From Haloarcula halophila (lineage in GTDB: Archaea > Halobacteriota > Halobacteria > Halobacteriales > Haloarculaceae), in the NCBI RefSeq assembly GCF_029278565.1, contig NZ_CP119560.1:1-64000 (forward strand): 64,000 nucleotides of DNA, given 5' to 3'. The notes under the pieces are model-generated. The model had not been told where the DNA came from, ran no database searches, and was given only the letters and a program-made list of their open reading frames with translations. Below, piece after piece: positions 18,327 through 26,672 of the stretch; within the stretch, counting starts at the first letter, position 1, and each line of letters opens with the position of its first letter. A program made the translations under genes and the position numbers.

Positions 18327-20116
18327 TCAGTCGTCCTTTGGCTCACCCCCGTCGGTCAACGCGGACTTCTCCTCGTCCTCGCCGCCGTCGGTGATGGCCG
18401 TCTCCAGCTTGCGGTCGAACCAGGTCCACTCCTTGTTGAGCATCCCGTCGCGTTCGAGGTCCCACGGGTCGCCGTCCTCGACTTTTGGCCCCTCCAACCA
18501 GGACTGGAGAAGGTTCCAGACGAATATAAGCTGGCCGGCTAGTAGAATGAACGCGCCGACAGTGGCCAGTTGGTGGAACGTCGAGACCTGTGCCAGCGGC
18601 GCGATTGCGCCGTCGAGCTGGTAGGTCGCATACCGGCGGGGCATACCCAGATAACCGAGTGCCAGCATCGCGAAGAACGTGAGGTTAGTCCCAACCATCG
18701 AGAGCCAGAAGTGGGCTTTCCCGAGCGTCCGCTGGTACATTCGGCCGGTAAAGATGGGAAACCAGTAATAGATGCCCGCAAATATACCGAAAGCGAGTGC
18801 CCCCATTAGAACATAGTGGAAGTGGCCGACCACATAGTAGGTGTCGTGCAGAATGAGATCGATGGGTACCGAGGCGAGGAAGACACCGGTGACACCGCCG
18901 ATGATGAAGTTCGAGACGAAGCCGATACAGAACAGCATTGGCGTGGCCAGTCGCAGGCGGCCGTTCCACATCGTCGTAATCCAATTGAACGTTTTCACTG
19001 CGCTCGGGATGGATATCGCAATCGAGACGGCCATAAACGAGGCCCGCAAGCGTGGGTCCATTCCGGTCGAGAACATGTGATGGGCCCATACGCCAAAGGA
19101 GAGGACGCCGATAGCCAGCGTCGAGTAGACGACGAACTTGAACCCGAACAGCTTTCGACCAGCGAACTTCGGTAGGATAAGACTCACCAGTCCCATCGGC
19201 GGGAGCACCAGAATATACACCTCGGGGTGGCCGAAGAACCAGAACAGGTGTTGCCACAACAGCGGACCACCGCCCTCGACAGCGAAGAACGTCGTCGAGA
19301 GGTTGCGGTCCATGAGCAACATCACGAGAGCGCTGCCCAGCAACGGAAATGAAAAGAGGATGAGCGCCGACTGGGTGAGAACAGTCCACGAGAACATATC
19401 GAGGTTTGCCCAGTTGACGTCCTCGCCGCGCTCGGTAAAGACAGTCACAATGAAGTTGATGGCTCCCAACGTCGTCGCGACTCCGGAGAGGTGCAGGCCA
19501 AGCAACATCAGGTCGACGCCGGGGTTGGCCTGCTCGACCGACAGCGGCGTGTACATCGTCCAGGCGGTCTGGGCCGGCTCGATCATGTTCTCGGTGACCG
19601 GTGCGAGGAAGAAGCCGGCCCAGATGAGCAGGGCCGCCGGCGGTAGCAACCAGAAGGCGATGGCGTTGATCCGCGGGAACGCCATGTCGTCGGCCCCGAT
19701 CAGCAGCGGGATGAAGTAGTTCGCGAAGGCCGCGATGATCGGCGTCCCGAACAGGAACAGCATCGTGATGCCGTGGCTGTAAGTATAGAATTGTACGCGC
19801 TCGGTCCAAGAATCGCTCCCCCCGGAACGATGAGCTGGATGCGGATGAGCATCGCCATGATACCTCCGACCGCGAAGGCGATGATGGCGTACAGCCCGTA
19901 CAGCAGTCCGATGTCTTTGTGATCGACGGTCGTCAGCCAGCGAATTAGCCCAGTGGGTTTCTCGCGGTTGCGGACGACGGCGTCTTTACCGGTCGCTGTT
20001 CCACCGCCGGCCAGTGGCGTATACGACCGCCAGTTCTCGATACGCGTGAGTACTGCGGTAATGCCGACGAGGAGGACAGCCATCAGCCCTGTCAGCACTA
20101 GATCTCCTACAGCCAT
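18327..20116 (-). CDS. coxA: Haem-copper oxidase subunit I (CoxA type), one frameshift
   Basis: About 590 residues when corrected. The start MAVGDLVLTG at 20116 is followed by TTVDHKDIGLLYGLYA, the oxidase signature. Membrane helices include FIPLLIGADDMAFPRINAIAF, LFWFFGHPEVYILVLPPMG (His-Pro-Glu-Val-Tyr of the CuB/active-site His-Tyr pair), VWAHHMFSTGMD (CuB His-His) and VGHFHYVLMGALAF (haem His-Phe-His). It reduces oxygen at the membrane. The frame shifts once near 19780: AGC-CAC follows ACA after loss of one base of SILT(S)HGITMLFLFG. No nonsense codon occurs. No coxB/coxC gene is next to it, so it is an orphan or second copy. A TATA-like catataaa (20172-20179) lies upstream of the start. 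Confidence 0.92.
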
Positions 20117-20478
20117 TATATGACAAAATAGCACTCTGATTGTATTCTTCTGCAGGTTATCCGTATAACACCTTTATATGGGGTTGCAAAAATTTTGTGC
20201 GGTTCTGGTCCTTCCGAACGTGACCACTGATTTCAAAAACCGCATTTATATGAGATAAATTATAATATTTTCGGCCTATCACAATCGGTCAACAGCATCG
20301 TTAGGAATGCCAGGACTTGTTCGGTCGCTTCCCCTAGACGACAGCGGAAATCACCACCTTACTTGTCGGACCAGACTAACACTGCGACAATCCCGGCTAC
20401 CAGAACAATAACATAAGTTACCGTTACGTATCGGGAAATAGGTTCGCAGCTAGACAATAAAATGGCAAATTAAAACCA
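20117..20478. other. AT-rich region between cox1 and Bat-type regulator
   Basis: The 362 bases contain the cox1 promoter (about 20165-20185), AT-rich tracts at 20235-20275, and the upstream region of the plus-strand regulator (ending gacaataaaatggcaaattaaaacc). No protein-like frame was seen. Confidence 0.4.
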
Positions 20479-21144
20479 ATGACCGATATTAAAGCCGACA
20501 TACGGGTCGAGCATCCCGACATAGTGTGTACGAAGTCGGTCACGTACGACCAAAGTTCGAAAGTGATGTCGGTCTCAGAGGCGGGAACTGACCCAACATC
20601 TAGAACCTTCTATTACTACATCGAATCGTCCGACTTCCACCTGCTCGAAGAGGGATTACGGAATGATAATACCGTTGCTGAATTCGAACGGGTCATCGAA
20701 ACCAGAGATCAGGAGGCGATATATTGCGTCGAATACAGTGGCGAAGGGATACTTTTCTCACCGGTGATTTCAGACGCGAATGGTGTTATCCTCAATAAGA
20801 AAAATAATGGAAGCGCTTGGCTGTTCACAATCTGGCTGACAGAACGAGCAGACCTGCATCAGATCTGGGACTACGCCCAAGAGAACGACATTGACATCGA
20901 GTTACTTCGCGTGAACGAATACGCGAGTTTAGGAAATACGGACGCTGGATTGACCGATAGCCAACGGGAAGCACTCCTCGTCGCACTCGAAACAGGGTAT
21001 TTCGAAGAACCACGGAACGCAACACTCGACGAAGTCGCCGCTGAGTTGGATATCTCGCAACCTGCAGCGGGTGGTCTCCTCCGACGTGGAATCAGGCGAC
21101 TCATCATATCGTCCCTGCTAGCTGAGAGCAAAGCTCCAGAGTAA
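20479..21144 (+). CDS. Bat-like HTH_10 transcriptional regulator
   Basis: A 221-residue protein. The N-terminal 150 residues form a bacterio-opsin-activator-like sensory domain (RTFYYYIESSDFHLLEEGLR, ISDANGVILNKK, AWLFTIWLTERADLHQIWDY). The C-terminal 65 residues are HTH_10 (LTDSQREALLVALETGYFEEPRNATLDEVAAELDIS, with the recognition helix QPAAGGLLRRGIRRL). In this family the HTH binds promoters directly. No PAS/GAF sensor is attached. GC is lower than usual. It is preceded by AT-rich sequence and followed by dispersed-repeat sequence. The regulated target is unknown; the nearby cox1 on the other strand is a neighbour, not a proven target. Confidence 0.85.
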   Translation: MTDIKADIRVEHPDIVCTKSVTYDQSSKVMSVSEAGTDPTSRTFYYYIESSDFHLLEEGLRNDNTVAEFERVIETRDQEAIYCVEYSGEGILFSPVISDANGVILNKKNNGSAWLFTIWLTERADLHQIWDYAQENDIDIELLRVNEYASLGNTDAGLTDSQREALLVALETGYFEEPRNATLDEVAAELDISQPAAGGLLRRGIRRLIISSLLAESKAPE

Positions 21145-21558
21145 CTACGAATCTGACGCCAGTATACTGTGAGGGTTGATGACTGGGTTCTTTCGCGCTG
21201 ACTATGTGCCCTGGATCTTGCACGACTACCGGAACAGCTCTTGAAGCTGGCACAATCGATACACGAATCACTATGAGTAGCTGGCCGGTCCAAAAATCCA
21301 AAATCAACTCTTTAGGAACTGTCCGTTGGCTCTGTGTCTATGTAGTCAACTTTTACTCATACGTCTCACCTACTCAGAGTTGGCAGGTCTCTCCAGGGAA
21401 TTAGTCGTGCTTCTCCCAGCATGCAAGTAGATGCGACCGGCTAAACACCATTGGCCGGCAATCAGTTCTAATGTCGATTACTTCAGAGGTTATACTCATC
21501 GGAGTTGTTTTCTGGATTTGAGGGCCCTGTTTATATCTCGTCCAGTCATACCACTCAT
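21145..21558. repeat. Gene-free region with dispersed repeat, copy D
   Basis: No gene was seen between the two plus-strand genes. Positions about 21300-21430 share blocks with 23465-23580: aactct-t-gaactgtc, gtgactc-gtctctgt/ggctctgtgtctatg, and ggtctctccagggaatta-gtcgtgcttctcccagcatgc, which is the same end as the copies at 12388 and 23565. It is more degraded than copies A and B. Confidence 0.5.
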
Positions 21559-22953
21559 ATGGCAGAGGGATTGCATCGAAAGCTTGTCGAAGAGTTCTCC
21601 GATATTGCGACGATTATCGATTCAGACGGGACGATTACGTATGTGAGTCCCTCGGTCACCCGGATGCTCGGATATGAGCCAGAGGAACTAGTCGGTGAGG
21701 TCGGCTACGAATATCAGCATCCGGACGACCGTGACGCTGTTGCCGACGCCATTGAGAGAATCCAGACAAATCCCGACGACACCCAGATAATCGAGACACG
21801 GTTTCGTCGTGCCGATGGCTCGTGGTGTTGGATCGAGGCGACACTACAAAACCGACTCGACGATCCTGATATCAATGGAATCCTCGTGAATAGCCGTGAC
21901 ATCTCCAAGCGAAAACGGAAGGAACACCAACATCAGGCGCTTGCCAAAGAGTACAAAACACTCCTTGAGAACGTCGATGACAGTATTTTCTTCATAAACG
22001 TCGAGTCAGCGGATGCGAAGTACGTGTTCCGCTTTGAACGTTTGAACCGTGCCTACGAGGAACAAACCGAGATTTCGACCGATGAAGTCCGGGGAAAGAC
22101 TCCAACCGACGTGTTCGGTGAAGACCTCGGGACAGACCTCCAAGCAAACTATCATCGGTGTGCCCGAACTCAGGAACCGATCTCGTATGAGGAGGAGGTT
22201 CCAGTCGAGACGGGCGCACGGTTTTGGCAAACGGTTCTCACACCAGTTCTTACCAACGGCGAAGTGACCCAGATTATCGGTATCACACGGAACATCACAG
22301 AGCGGGTCAAACAGGAGCGACAGCTCCAGAGCCAAAAGGAGCAACTTGACGAGTTCGCAAGCGTAGTGTCACACGATCTGCGGAATCCACTCAGTGTCGC
22401 ACAGGGTCGGTCAGAACTCCTCGCAAACGACTGCGACAGCGACCATCTCCCTCCCATCAGCAGATCACTTGACCGGATGGAAGAAATCATCGCTGATACG
22501 CTCACACTTGCCAGACAGGGCCAAGTTGTCTCAGATCAAGAGCCGATAGATTTAGTCAATTTAGTCGGAAAGTGCTGGAAGAACGTACGATCAGATGAGG
22601 CTACCATCGAGATTGAAGACAAAGTCATGATCACTGGTGATCCGGGTCGACTCCAACACATATTCGAGAACCTCTTTCGGAACGCAATTGAACACGGCGG
22701 GACGGACGTGACTGTCCGAGTCGGCCAAATCGATACACACGGAATTTACGTCGAAGACACTGGTTCAGGGATTCCGGAAGACGCCCGTGAGGCAGTGTTT
22801 GATGCTGGGCATACCTCGGCAAGTGGCGGAACCGGGTTTGGGTTGACAATCGTCAAACGGATCGCAGAGGCCCACGGCTGGAAGGTTAAGATCGTCGAGG
22901 GGATTGATGGTGGAGCCCGATTTGAGTTCACTGATATCGATATCGATCAGTGA
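21559..22953 (+). CDS. PAS-PAS sensor histidine kinase
   Basis: Starting at MAEGLHRKLV, 464 residues. PAS1 (about 10-120) contains IIDSDGTITYVSPSVTRMLGYEPEELVGE. PAS2 (about 140-255) contains FFINVESADAKYVFRFERLN and closes with GITRNITERVKQER. HisKA carries the phospho-acceptor in SHDLRNPLSVAQGRSELL (His about 271). The HATPase domain has the N box FENLFRNAIEHGG (about 370), G1 VEDTGSGIP (about 400) and G2 [13 protein letters not shown] (about 424). There are no membrane helices, so it is cytoplasmic. No response regulator is adjacent, which is common for haloarchaeal kinases. The longer frame from 21505 adds a tail with no similarity. Confidence 0.93.
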   Translation: MAEGLHRKLVEEFSDIATIIDSDGTITYVSPSVTRMLGYEPEELVGEVGYEYQHPDDRDAVADAIERIQTNPDDTQIIETRFRRADGSWCWIEATLQNRLDDPDINGILVNSRDISKRKRKEHQHQALAKEYKTLLENVDDSIFFINVESADAKYVFRFERLNRAYEEQTEISTDEVRGKTPTDVFGEDLGTDLQANYHRCARTQEPISYEEEVPVETGARFWQTVLTPVLTNGEVTQIIGITRNITERVKQERQLQSQKEQLDEFASVVSHDLRNPLSVAQGRSELLANDCDSDHLPPISRSLDRMEEIIADTLTLARQGQVVSDQEPIDLVNLVGKCWKNVRSDEATIEIEDKVMITGDPGRLQHIFENLFRNAIEHGGTDVTVRVGQIDTHGIYVEDTGSGIPEDAREAVFDAGHTSASGGTGFGLTIVKRIAEAHGWKVKIVEGIDGGARFEFTDIDIDQ

Positions 22954-22967
22954 CAAATACGCAGCCA

Positions 22968-23165
22968 CACTGAGAAGGTGGTTCATCCCAACAGTGCTGA
23001 AATCAATTCTCTGGATTCTGTCTTTTCGGTCCGTATCGTCGTATTGTGCTTGCGGGCCCAAGCCAATCAGAGGTGGCAGCTCTCAGTTGGAATAGAATAC
23101 CTGGTCGTGATTATCTCAGCATGCTCGACCGAGCAGACCGACGGTCAGTACAGTGAGTGCGAGTT
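22968..23165. repeat. Dispersed intergenic repeat, copy B
   Basis: This is the best-preserved partner of copy A (13429-13625). Blocks are cacactgag-aggtggttcatccca, tgctgaaatcaattct, tccgtatcg, caatcagaggtggcagctctc, ctggtcgtgattatctcagc and atgctcgaccgag followed by gacggtcagtacagtg. It lies between a kinase gene and a small membrane protein gene on the opposite strand. Confidence 0.65.
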
Positions 23166-23168
23166 GCG

Positions 23169-23381
23169 TCAGGTTGTGTTGTTCGGGTCGAGCGCGTAGT
23201 AGACGACAGTCATTGAGACGCCCATCGCGATCGGGCCGAAACTTCCATTCCCCGGCAGCAAGCTTCTGACAGCGAATACGGCCACCGCGGAGATGAGGCC
23301 GACGAGCAGAGCGTACGAGAGCCGCGAGAGACCCCGTACTCGGTTGTCAAGTCTACGGTACAGATGTTGGAGGGCATCCAT
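23169..23381 (-). CDS. Small two-helix membrane protein
   Basis: The preferred start (MDALQHLYRRLDNRV, 23381) gives 70 residues; the longer frame to 23453 adds a tail translated from repeat copy C. A basic amphipathic N-terminus (YRRLDNRVRGLSRL) precedes helices SYALLVGLISAVAVFAV and GPIAMGVSMTVVYYAL, ending DPNNTT. The pattern is widespread among haloarchaeal small membrane proteins of unknown function. Its flanks on both sides are dispersed-repeat sequences. Confidence 0.65.
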   Translation of the reverse strand: MDALQHLYRRLDNRVRGLSRLSYALLVGLISAVAVFAVRSLLPGNGSFGPIAMGVSMTVVYYALDPNNTT

Positions 23382-23439
23382 ACGCTCGAATACCGTCAGC
23401 GGAGGGATACCTCTTTTTGTTAAACACGCATACCCACGG

Positions 23440-23590
23440 AACAACTGGTTCATCCCACAGTGCTGAAATCAGCTCTGTGAGAACTGTCTAGTGACTCCGT
23501 CTCTGTGGATTCGATTTGCCCCGTCGACCCCGTATTCACGGTGCCAGCTCTCTCCAGGAAAACTGGTCGTTGTGCTGGAGGTGCGCTCGG
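23440..23590. repeat. Dispersed intergenic repeat, copy C
   Basis: It shares actggttcatcccacagtgc and tgaaatca with copy B, and then ctctgtgagaactgtc, ccgtctctgtgga and ccagctctctccagg-aaactggtcgt with copy D. This links all copies into one family. The rest of 23590-23701 holds the promoter of the response-regulator operon; no frame was seen. Confidence 0.6.
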
Positions 23591-23701
23591 ACGTGAAGCA
23601 CGCGACGACGGTCCATACACGCTCCAACCGGGAGCCACAGAGCCACAAGAGCCCGTCGGCATGACTGTCTTTTTGTCGACGGGCTAATAATGAGTGCATA
23701 G

Positions 23702-24079
23702 ATGCCGGGTGAGATACTCGTCGTCGACGACGACGAAACGATCAGGCGGCTCGTCTCCCACCGGCTCGAAGCGGCGGGCTACGACGTGCGGACCTGCGAG
23801 GACGGCCGCGAAGCGGCCGACCTGTTGGGGACCGACTACCGGCCTGACCTCGTCGTGATGGACGTGATGATGCCCCGCCTCGACGGAACGCGGTTGGCCC
23901 GGATGGTCCGCAAGGGAGAACTCGCGGTCCCGACGGACCTGCCGATCGTGATGCTCACTTCCCGTGGCCGGGAGGAACACGTCCTCGAAGGATTCGACGC
24001 GGGCGTCGACGACTACGTGACGAAACCGTTCCGGAGCGCGGAGCTCGTCGCCAGAGTCCGGAGGCAGATGGATGGTTGA
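23702..24079 (+). CDS. Stand-alone response regulator receiver protein
   Basis: The 125-residue protein is a single receiver domain: acidic pocket D9-D10-D11, phospho-acceptor D54 (VVMDVMMP), T86/S87 (LTSRG) and K108 (VTKPF), ending MDG without an output domain. It is the first gene of a four-gene operon: it overlaps the HEAT protein by 8 bases. A single receiver of this kind usually acts by docking on a partner. The membrane HEAT-repeat protein or the glycosyltransferase encoded downstream are the obvious candidates, and the GAF histidine kinase at the end of the operon is the likely phosphate donor. These links are inferred from gene order. Confidence 0.93.
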   Translation: MPGEILVVDDDETIRRLVSHRLEAAGYDVRTCEDGREAADLLGTDYRPDLVVMDVMMPRLDGTRLARMVRKGELAVPTDLPIVMLTSRGREEHVLEGFDAGVDDYVTKPFRSAELVARVRRQMDG

Positions 24080-25220
24080 GCCGGTCGTGCTCCAGACGGG
24101 CGACGTGGTCGCGTTCGGCTACACGGTCCCGTTGACTGTCGTCGTGGTCATGCTGGCACTCGTGATCGCGCTTGCGCTGGCGGTTTCGATGTTTCTGACG
24201 GTTGGGCTCTCGGTGTACCACTCGGTACAGGACACCCAGCGCGAGCGGGTCAAACCGGACTTGCGCGAGGAACTACTGAGCCGGCTGTTCAGTCAGGACC
24301 CGGACTGGGAAGCACTCGTCGCGGACTGTTCACGCACCGAACGGCGCGTCCTCGAATCCCTGCTCGACGAACACCTCCGGGAACTCGACGGCAGCGATGC
24401 CGACCGGCTCAGAGAGTTGGGCGACGCCCTCGGGATTCCCGACCGGGCTCGACGCCGGCTCGGGAGCGGGAACGAGTACCGACGGCTCCACGCGCTGACG
24501 TGGCTGACACTGCTCCGGCGGCCGGAGCCGTACGTCGAGTCCTCGTTCGAGCCCGAGACCCCGCGTGAGCGGGCCGCGGCGGTTACACTTTTGCAGGCGT
24601 GTGACCGGCTCCCCGACGCGGAGACGGGGGTATCACTCCTGCTCGACGGCGCGAACGAGCAGTTCAGCGTATTCGGTCAGGACACCCTCTACCGTGTCGC
24701 ACGTAGCGACCCGGAGCCGCTGTTGGCCCGCGCGAGCAGCCACTATCGCGACTGGCCCGAGCCGCTGCTCGCACAGGTACTGGCGGTCTGTTCGCAGTTG
24801 GAGACCAGCGTCGGCGACCGGAGCTTAGAGTGGGTGACCGCCGCCCTGGAGACCGAAAACGAGGCGATCCGGGCGGCGGCCGCTGACACACTGGGTAGTT
24901 TCGGCTGGCGGGCATCGCTCCGCGACCAGCTATTCCTCGAACGGGCGACCGACGATCCCTCGCCCCGCGTTCGCGCGGCGGTGTACGAGATGCTCGCCTC
25001 GTGGGGCGACCGGGAAGCGATCACCGTCCTCCTGTTCGCGCTCGTCGAGGAGACCGACCCCCGGGCGCTGACACTCGGGACGACGGCGCTGGTCGGCCGC
25101 CGGGACCACGTCGACCACGACACGGCGGCGGTGTTGGGGCCCGCCTGGGACTGGAGCTTCGAACACTCGGAGTACGACCGCATCGCCGGTCGCGTGACCG
25201 CCGGGACGGTGCGTGGGTAG
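24072..25220 (+). CDS. Membrane-anchored HEAT-repeat protein
   Basis: The 382-residue protein has one strong N-terminal membrane helix (TVVVVMLALVIALALAVSMFLTV, core about 22-42), then a cytoplasmic basic/acidic linker and helical repeats. HEAT-like units are visible at about 135-375, e.g. EYRRLHALTWLTLLRRPEPY, TPRERAAAVTLLQACDRLPD, ENEAIRAAAADTLGSFG and DPSPRVRAAVYEMLASWGD. HEAT solenoids bind proteins, so it may be a scaffold joining the receiver protein to the membrane glycosyltransferase. It overlaps the upstream receiver by 8 bases and is followed at once by the GT2 gene (ATG 25222). No enzymatic motif was seen. Confidence 0.85.
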   Translation: MVEPVVLQTGDVVAFGYTVPLTVVVVMLALVIALALAVSMFLTVGLSVYHSVQDTQRERVKPDLREELLSRLFSQDPDWEALVADCSRTERRVLESLLDEHLRELDGSDADRLRELGDALGIPDRARRRLGSGNEYRRLHALTWLTLLRRPEPYVESSFEPETPRERAAAVTLLQACDRLPDAETGVSLLLDGANEQFSVFGQDTLYRVARSDPEPLLARASSHYRDWPEPLLAQVLAVCSQLETSVGDRSLEWVTAALETENEAIRAAAADTLGSFGWRASLRDQLFLERATDDPSPRVRAAVYEMLASWGDREAITVLLFALVEETDPRALTLGTTALVGRRDHVDHDTAAVLGPAWDWSFEHSEYDRIAGRVTAGTVRG

Positions 25221-25221
25221 G

Positions 25222-26649
25222 ATGCACTCGCCGGAACACGTCGTGGGGACGGCGCTGCTGGTGTTTGGCGTGTTCGTCGTCGGCTACTACGCCGCCATCA
25301 ACGCCGGCTATCTACTGTTGCACGTCCTGGCGCTGCTGGAGCTTCGCGACGACGTCCGCGAGTCCGAGTGGGACCCCCCCTTCCGGGAGTTCACGTCGCC
25401 GTTTTACCCTGGGATCGGGATCGTCCTCCCGGCGTACAACGAGGAGGCGACGATCGTCGAGAGCGTCCAGTCGATGCTGTCGCTGAACTACCCGGAGATC
25501 GAGGTCGTCGTCGTCAACGACGGCTCGACCGACGCGACCGTCGAGCGCCTGGTCGAGCACTTCGATCTGGAACCAGTCGACGCCGACATCCCCTTCGAGG
25601 TCCCTGCCGAGGAGATCCACGGCGTCTACCGCTCGCGGATCTACGAGGAGTTGCTCGTCGTCGACAAGGACAATGGCGGGAAAAGCGACGCGCTCAACGC
25701 CGGTCTCTGGCTCACCGAGATGCCGCTGTTCTGTGCGGTCGACTCGGATACGGTCATCGACCGGGAGGCGCTGCTGTCGCTGGTCAGGCCCTTCCTGGAG
25801 GCGCCGACGACGGCGGTCGCCTCGGGCGGCGTGATCCGCGTCGCGAACAACTGCCGGATCGAGGACGGGGTCGTCAAGGACGTGTCGTTGCCCAAAACCG
25901 GGCTCGCCGGACTGCAGGTGATGGAGTACCTCCGGGCCTTCTACTCGGGCCGACTGGGGCTCAACCGGCTCAACGGCCTCATCCTTATTTCGGGCGCGTT
26001 CGGGCTGTTTCAGACCGAGACGGTCCGTGAGATCGGCGGCTACCGCCACGACACGATCACCGAGGACTTCGACATCGTCGTCCGGCTCCACCGCCATCTC
26101 AAGGAGACCGACCGGGAGTACACCGTCGACTTCGTCCCGGAACCAGTCGCGTGGACGGAGGTCCCCTCGACACGCCGGGTCCTGGGCCGACAGCGCCGAC
26201 GGTGGTACCGGGGGATGGTCGAGACTGTCGTCACCCATCGGCGGATGGTCGGCAACCCACGATACGGGCGCGTCGGCTGGTTCGTCATGCCCTTCTTCGT
26301 GATGGCGGAGACGGTCGGCCCGCTGATCGAGGGGATCGGCTACGTCCTGTTGCCCCTCGCCTGGTACTTCGGCTTCCTGAACGTCGAGTTCTTCCTCGCC
26401 TTCTTCCTGTTGACGACCGGATTCGGGATCTTCCTCTCGTGGTTCGGCGTCTTCAGTGAGGTCTGGAGTTTCAACCGCTACGATAGCCCGTGGCAGGTGC
26501 TCCGGCTGCTCTGGTACGGCGTCCTGGAGAACTTCGGCTACCGGCAGTGGAAGACCATCGTCGCGTGGCAGGGACTGTTCGAGTACCTCAGGGGCGTGGA
26601 CACTTGGGGGGCCATGGAGCGGACCGGCTTCTCGACCCGGGACGATTAG
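25222..26649 (+). CDS. Processive family 2 glycosyltransferase, membrane-bound
   Basis: The 475-residue enzyme begins at ATG 25222 (a GTG at 25213 is in frame). An N-terminal membrane helix is followed by the GT-A domain: PAYNEEATIVESV, VVVVNDGSTDAT (about 94-105), DSD metal site in CAVDSDTVID (about 174), the base motif TEDFDIVVR (about 280) and GRQRRRWYRG (QxxRW, about 322). QxxRW marks processive beta-glycan synthases such as cellulose, hyaluronan, chitin or PNAG synthases. Three to four C-terminal helices (FVMPFFVMAETVGPLIEGIG, FFLAFFLLTTGFGIFLSWFG) form the export channel region. It probably polymerises and extrudes a surface polysaccharide, under control of the neighbouring two-component genes. 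The sugar is unknown. Confidence 0.92.
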   Translation: MHSPEHVVGTALLVFGVFVVGYYAAINAGYLLLHVLALLELRDDVRESEWDPPFREFTSPFYPGIGIVLPAYNEEATIVESVQSMLSLNYPEIEVVVVNDGSTDATVERLVEHFDLEPVDADIPFEVPAEEIHGVYRSRIYEELLVVDKDNGGKSDALNAGLWLTEMPLFCAVDSDTVIDREALLSLVRPFLEAPTTAVASGGVIRVANNCRIEDGVVKDVSLPKTGLAGLQVMEYLRAFYSGRLGLNRLNGLILISGAFGLFQTETVREIGGYRHDTITEDFDIVVRLHRHLKETDREYTVDFVPEPVAWTEVPSTRRVLGRQRRRWYRGMVETVVTHRRMVGNPRYGRVGWFVMPFFVMAETVGPLIEGIGYVLLPLAWYFGFLNVEFFLAFFLLTTGFGIFLSWFGVFSEVWSFNRYDSPWQVLRLLWYGVLENFGYRQWKTIVAWQGLFEYLRGVDTWGAMERTGFSTRDD

Positions 26650-26672
26650 TGACTCGGCCGTGAAGACGGGTT

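Noticed and set aside
24930-26302. Several long antisense and off-frame reading frames over the HEAT and GT2 genes
   Set aside because: They follow the third-position GC bias of the true genes, have Arg/Asp blocks, and show no family features.
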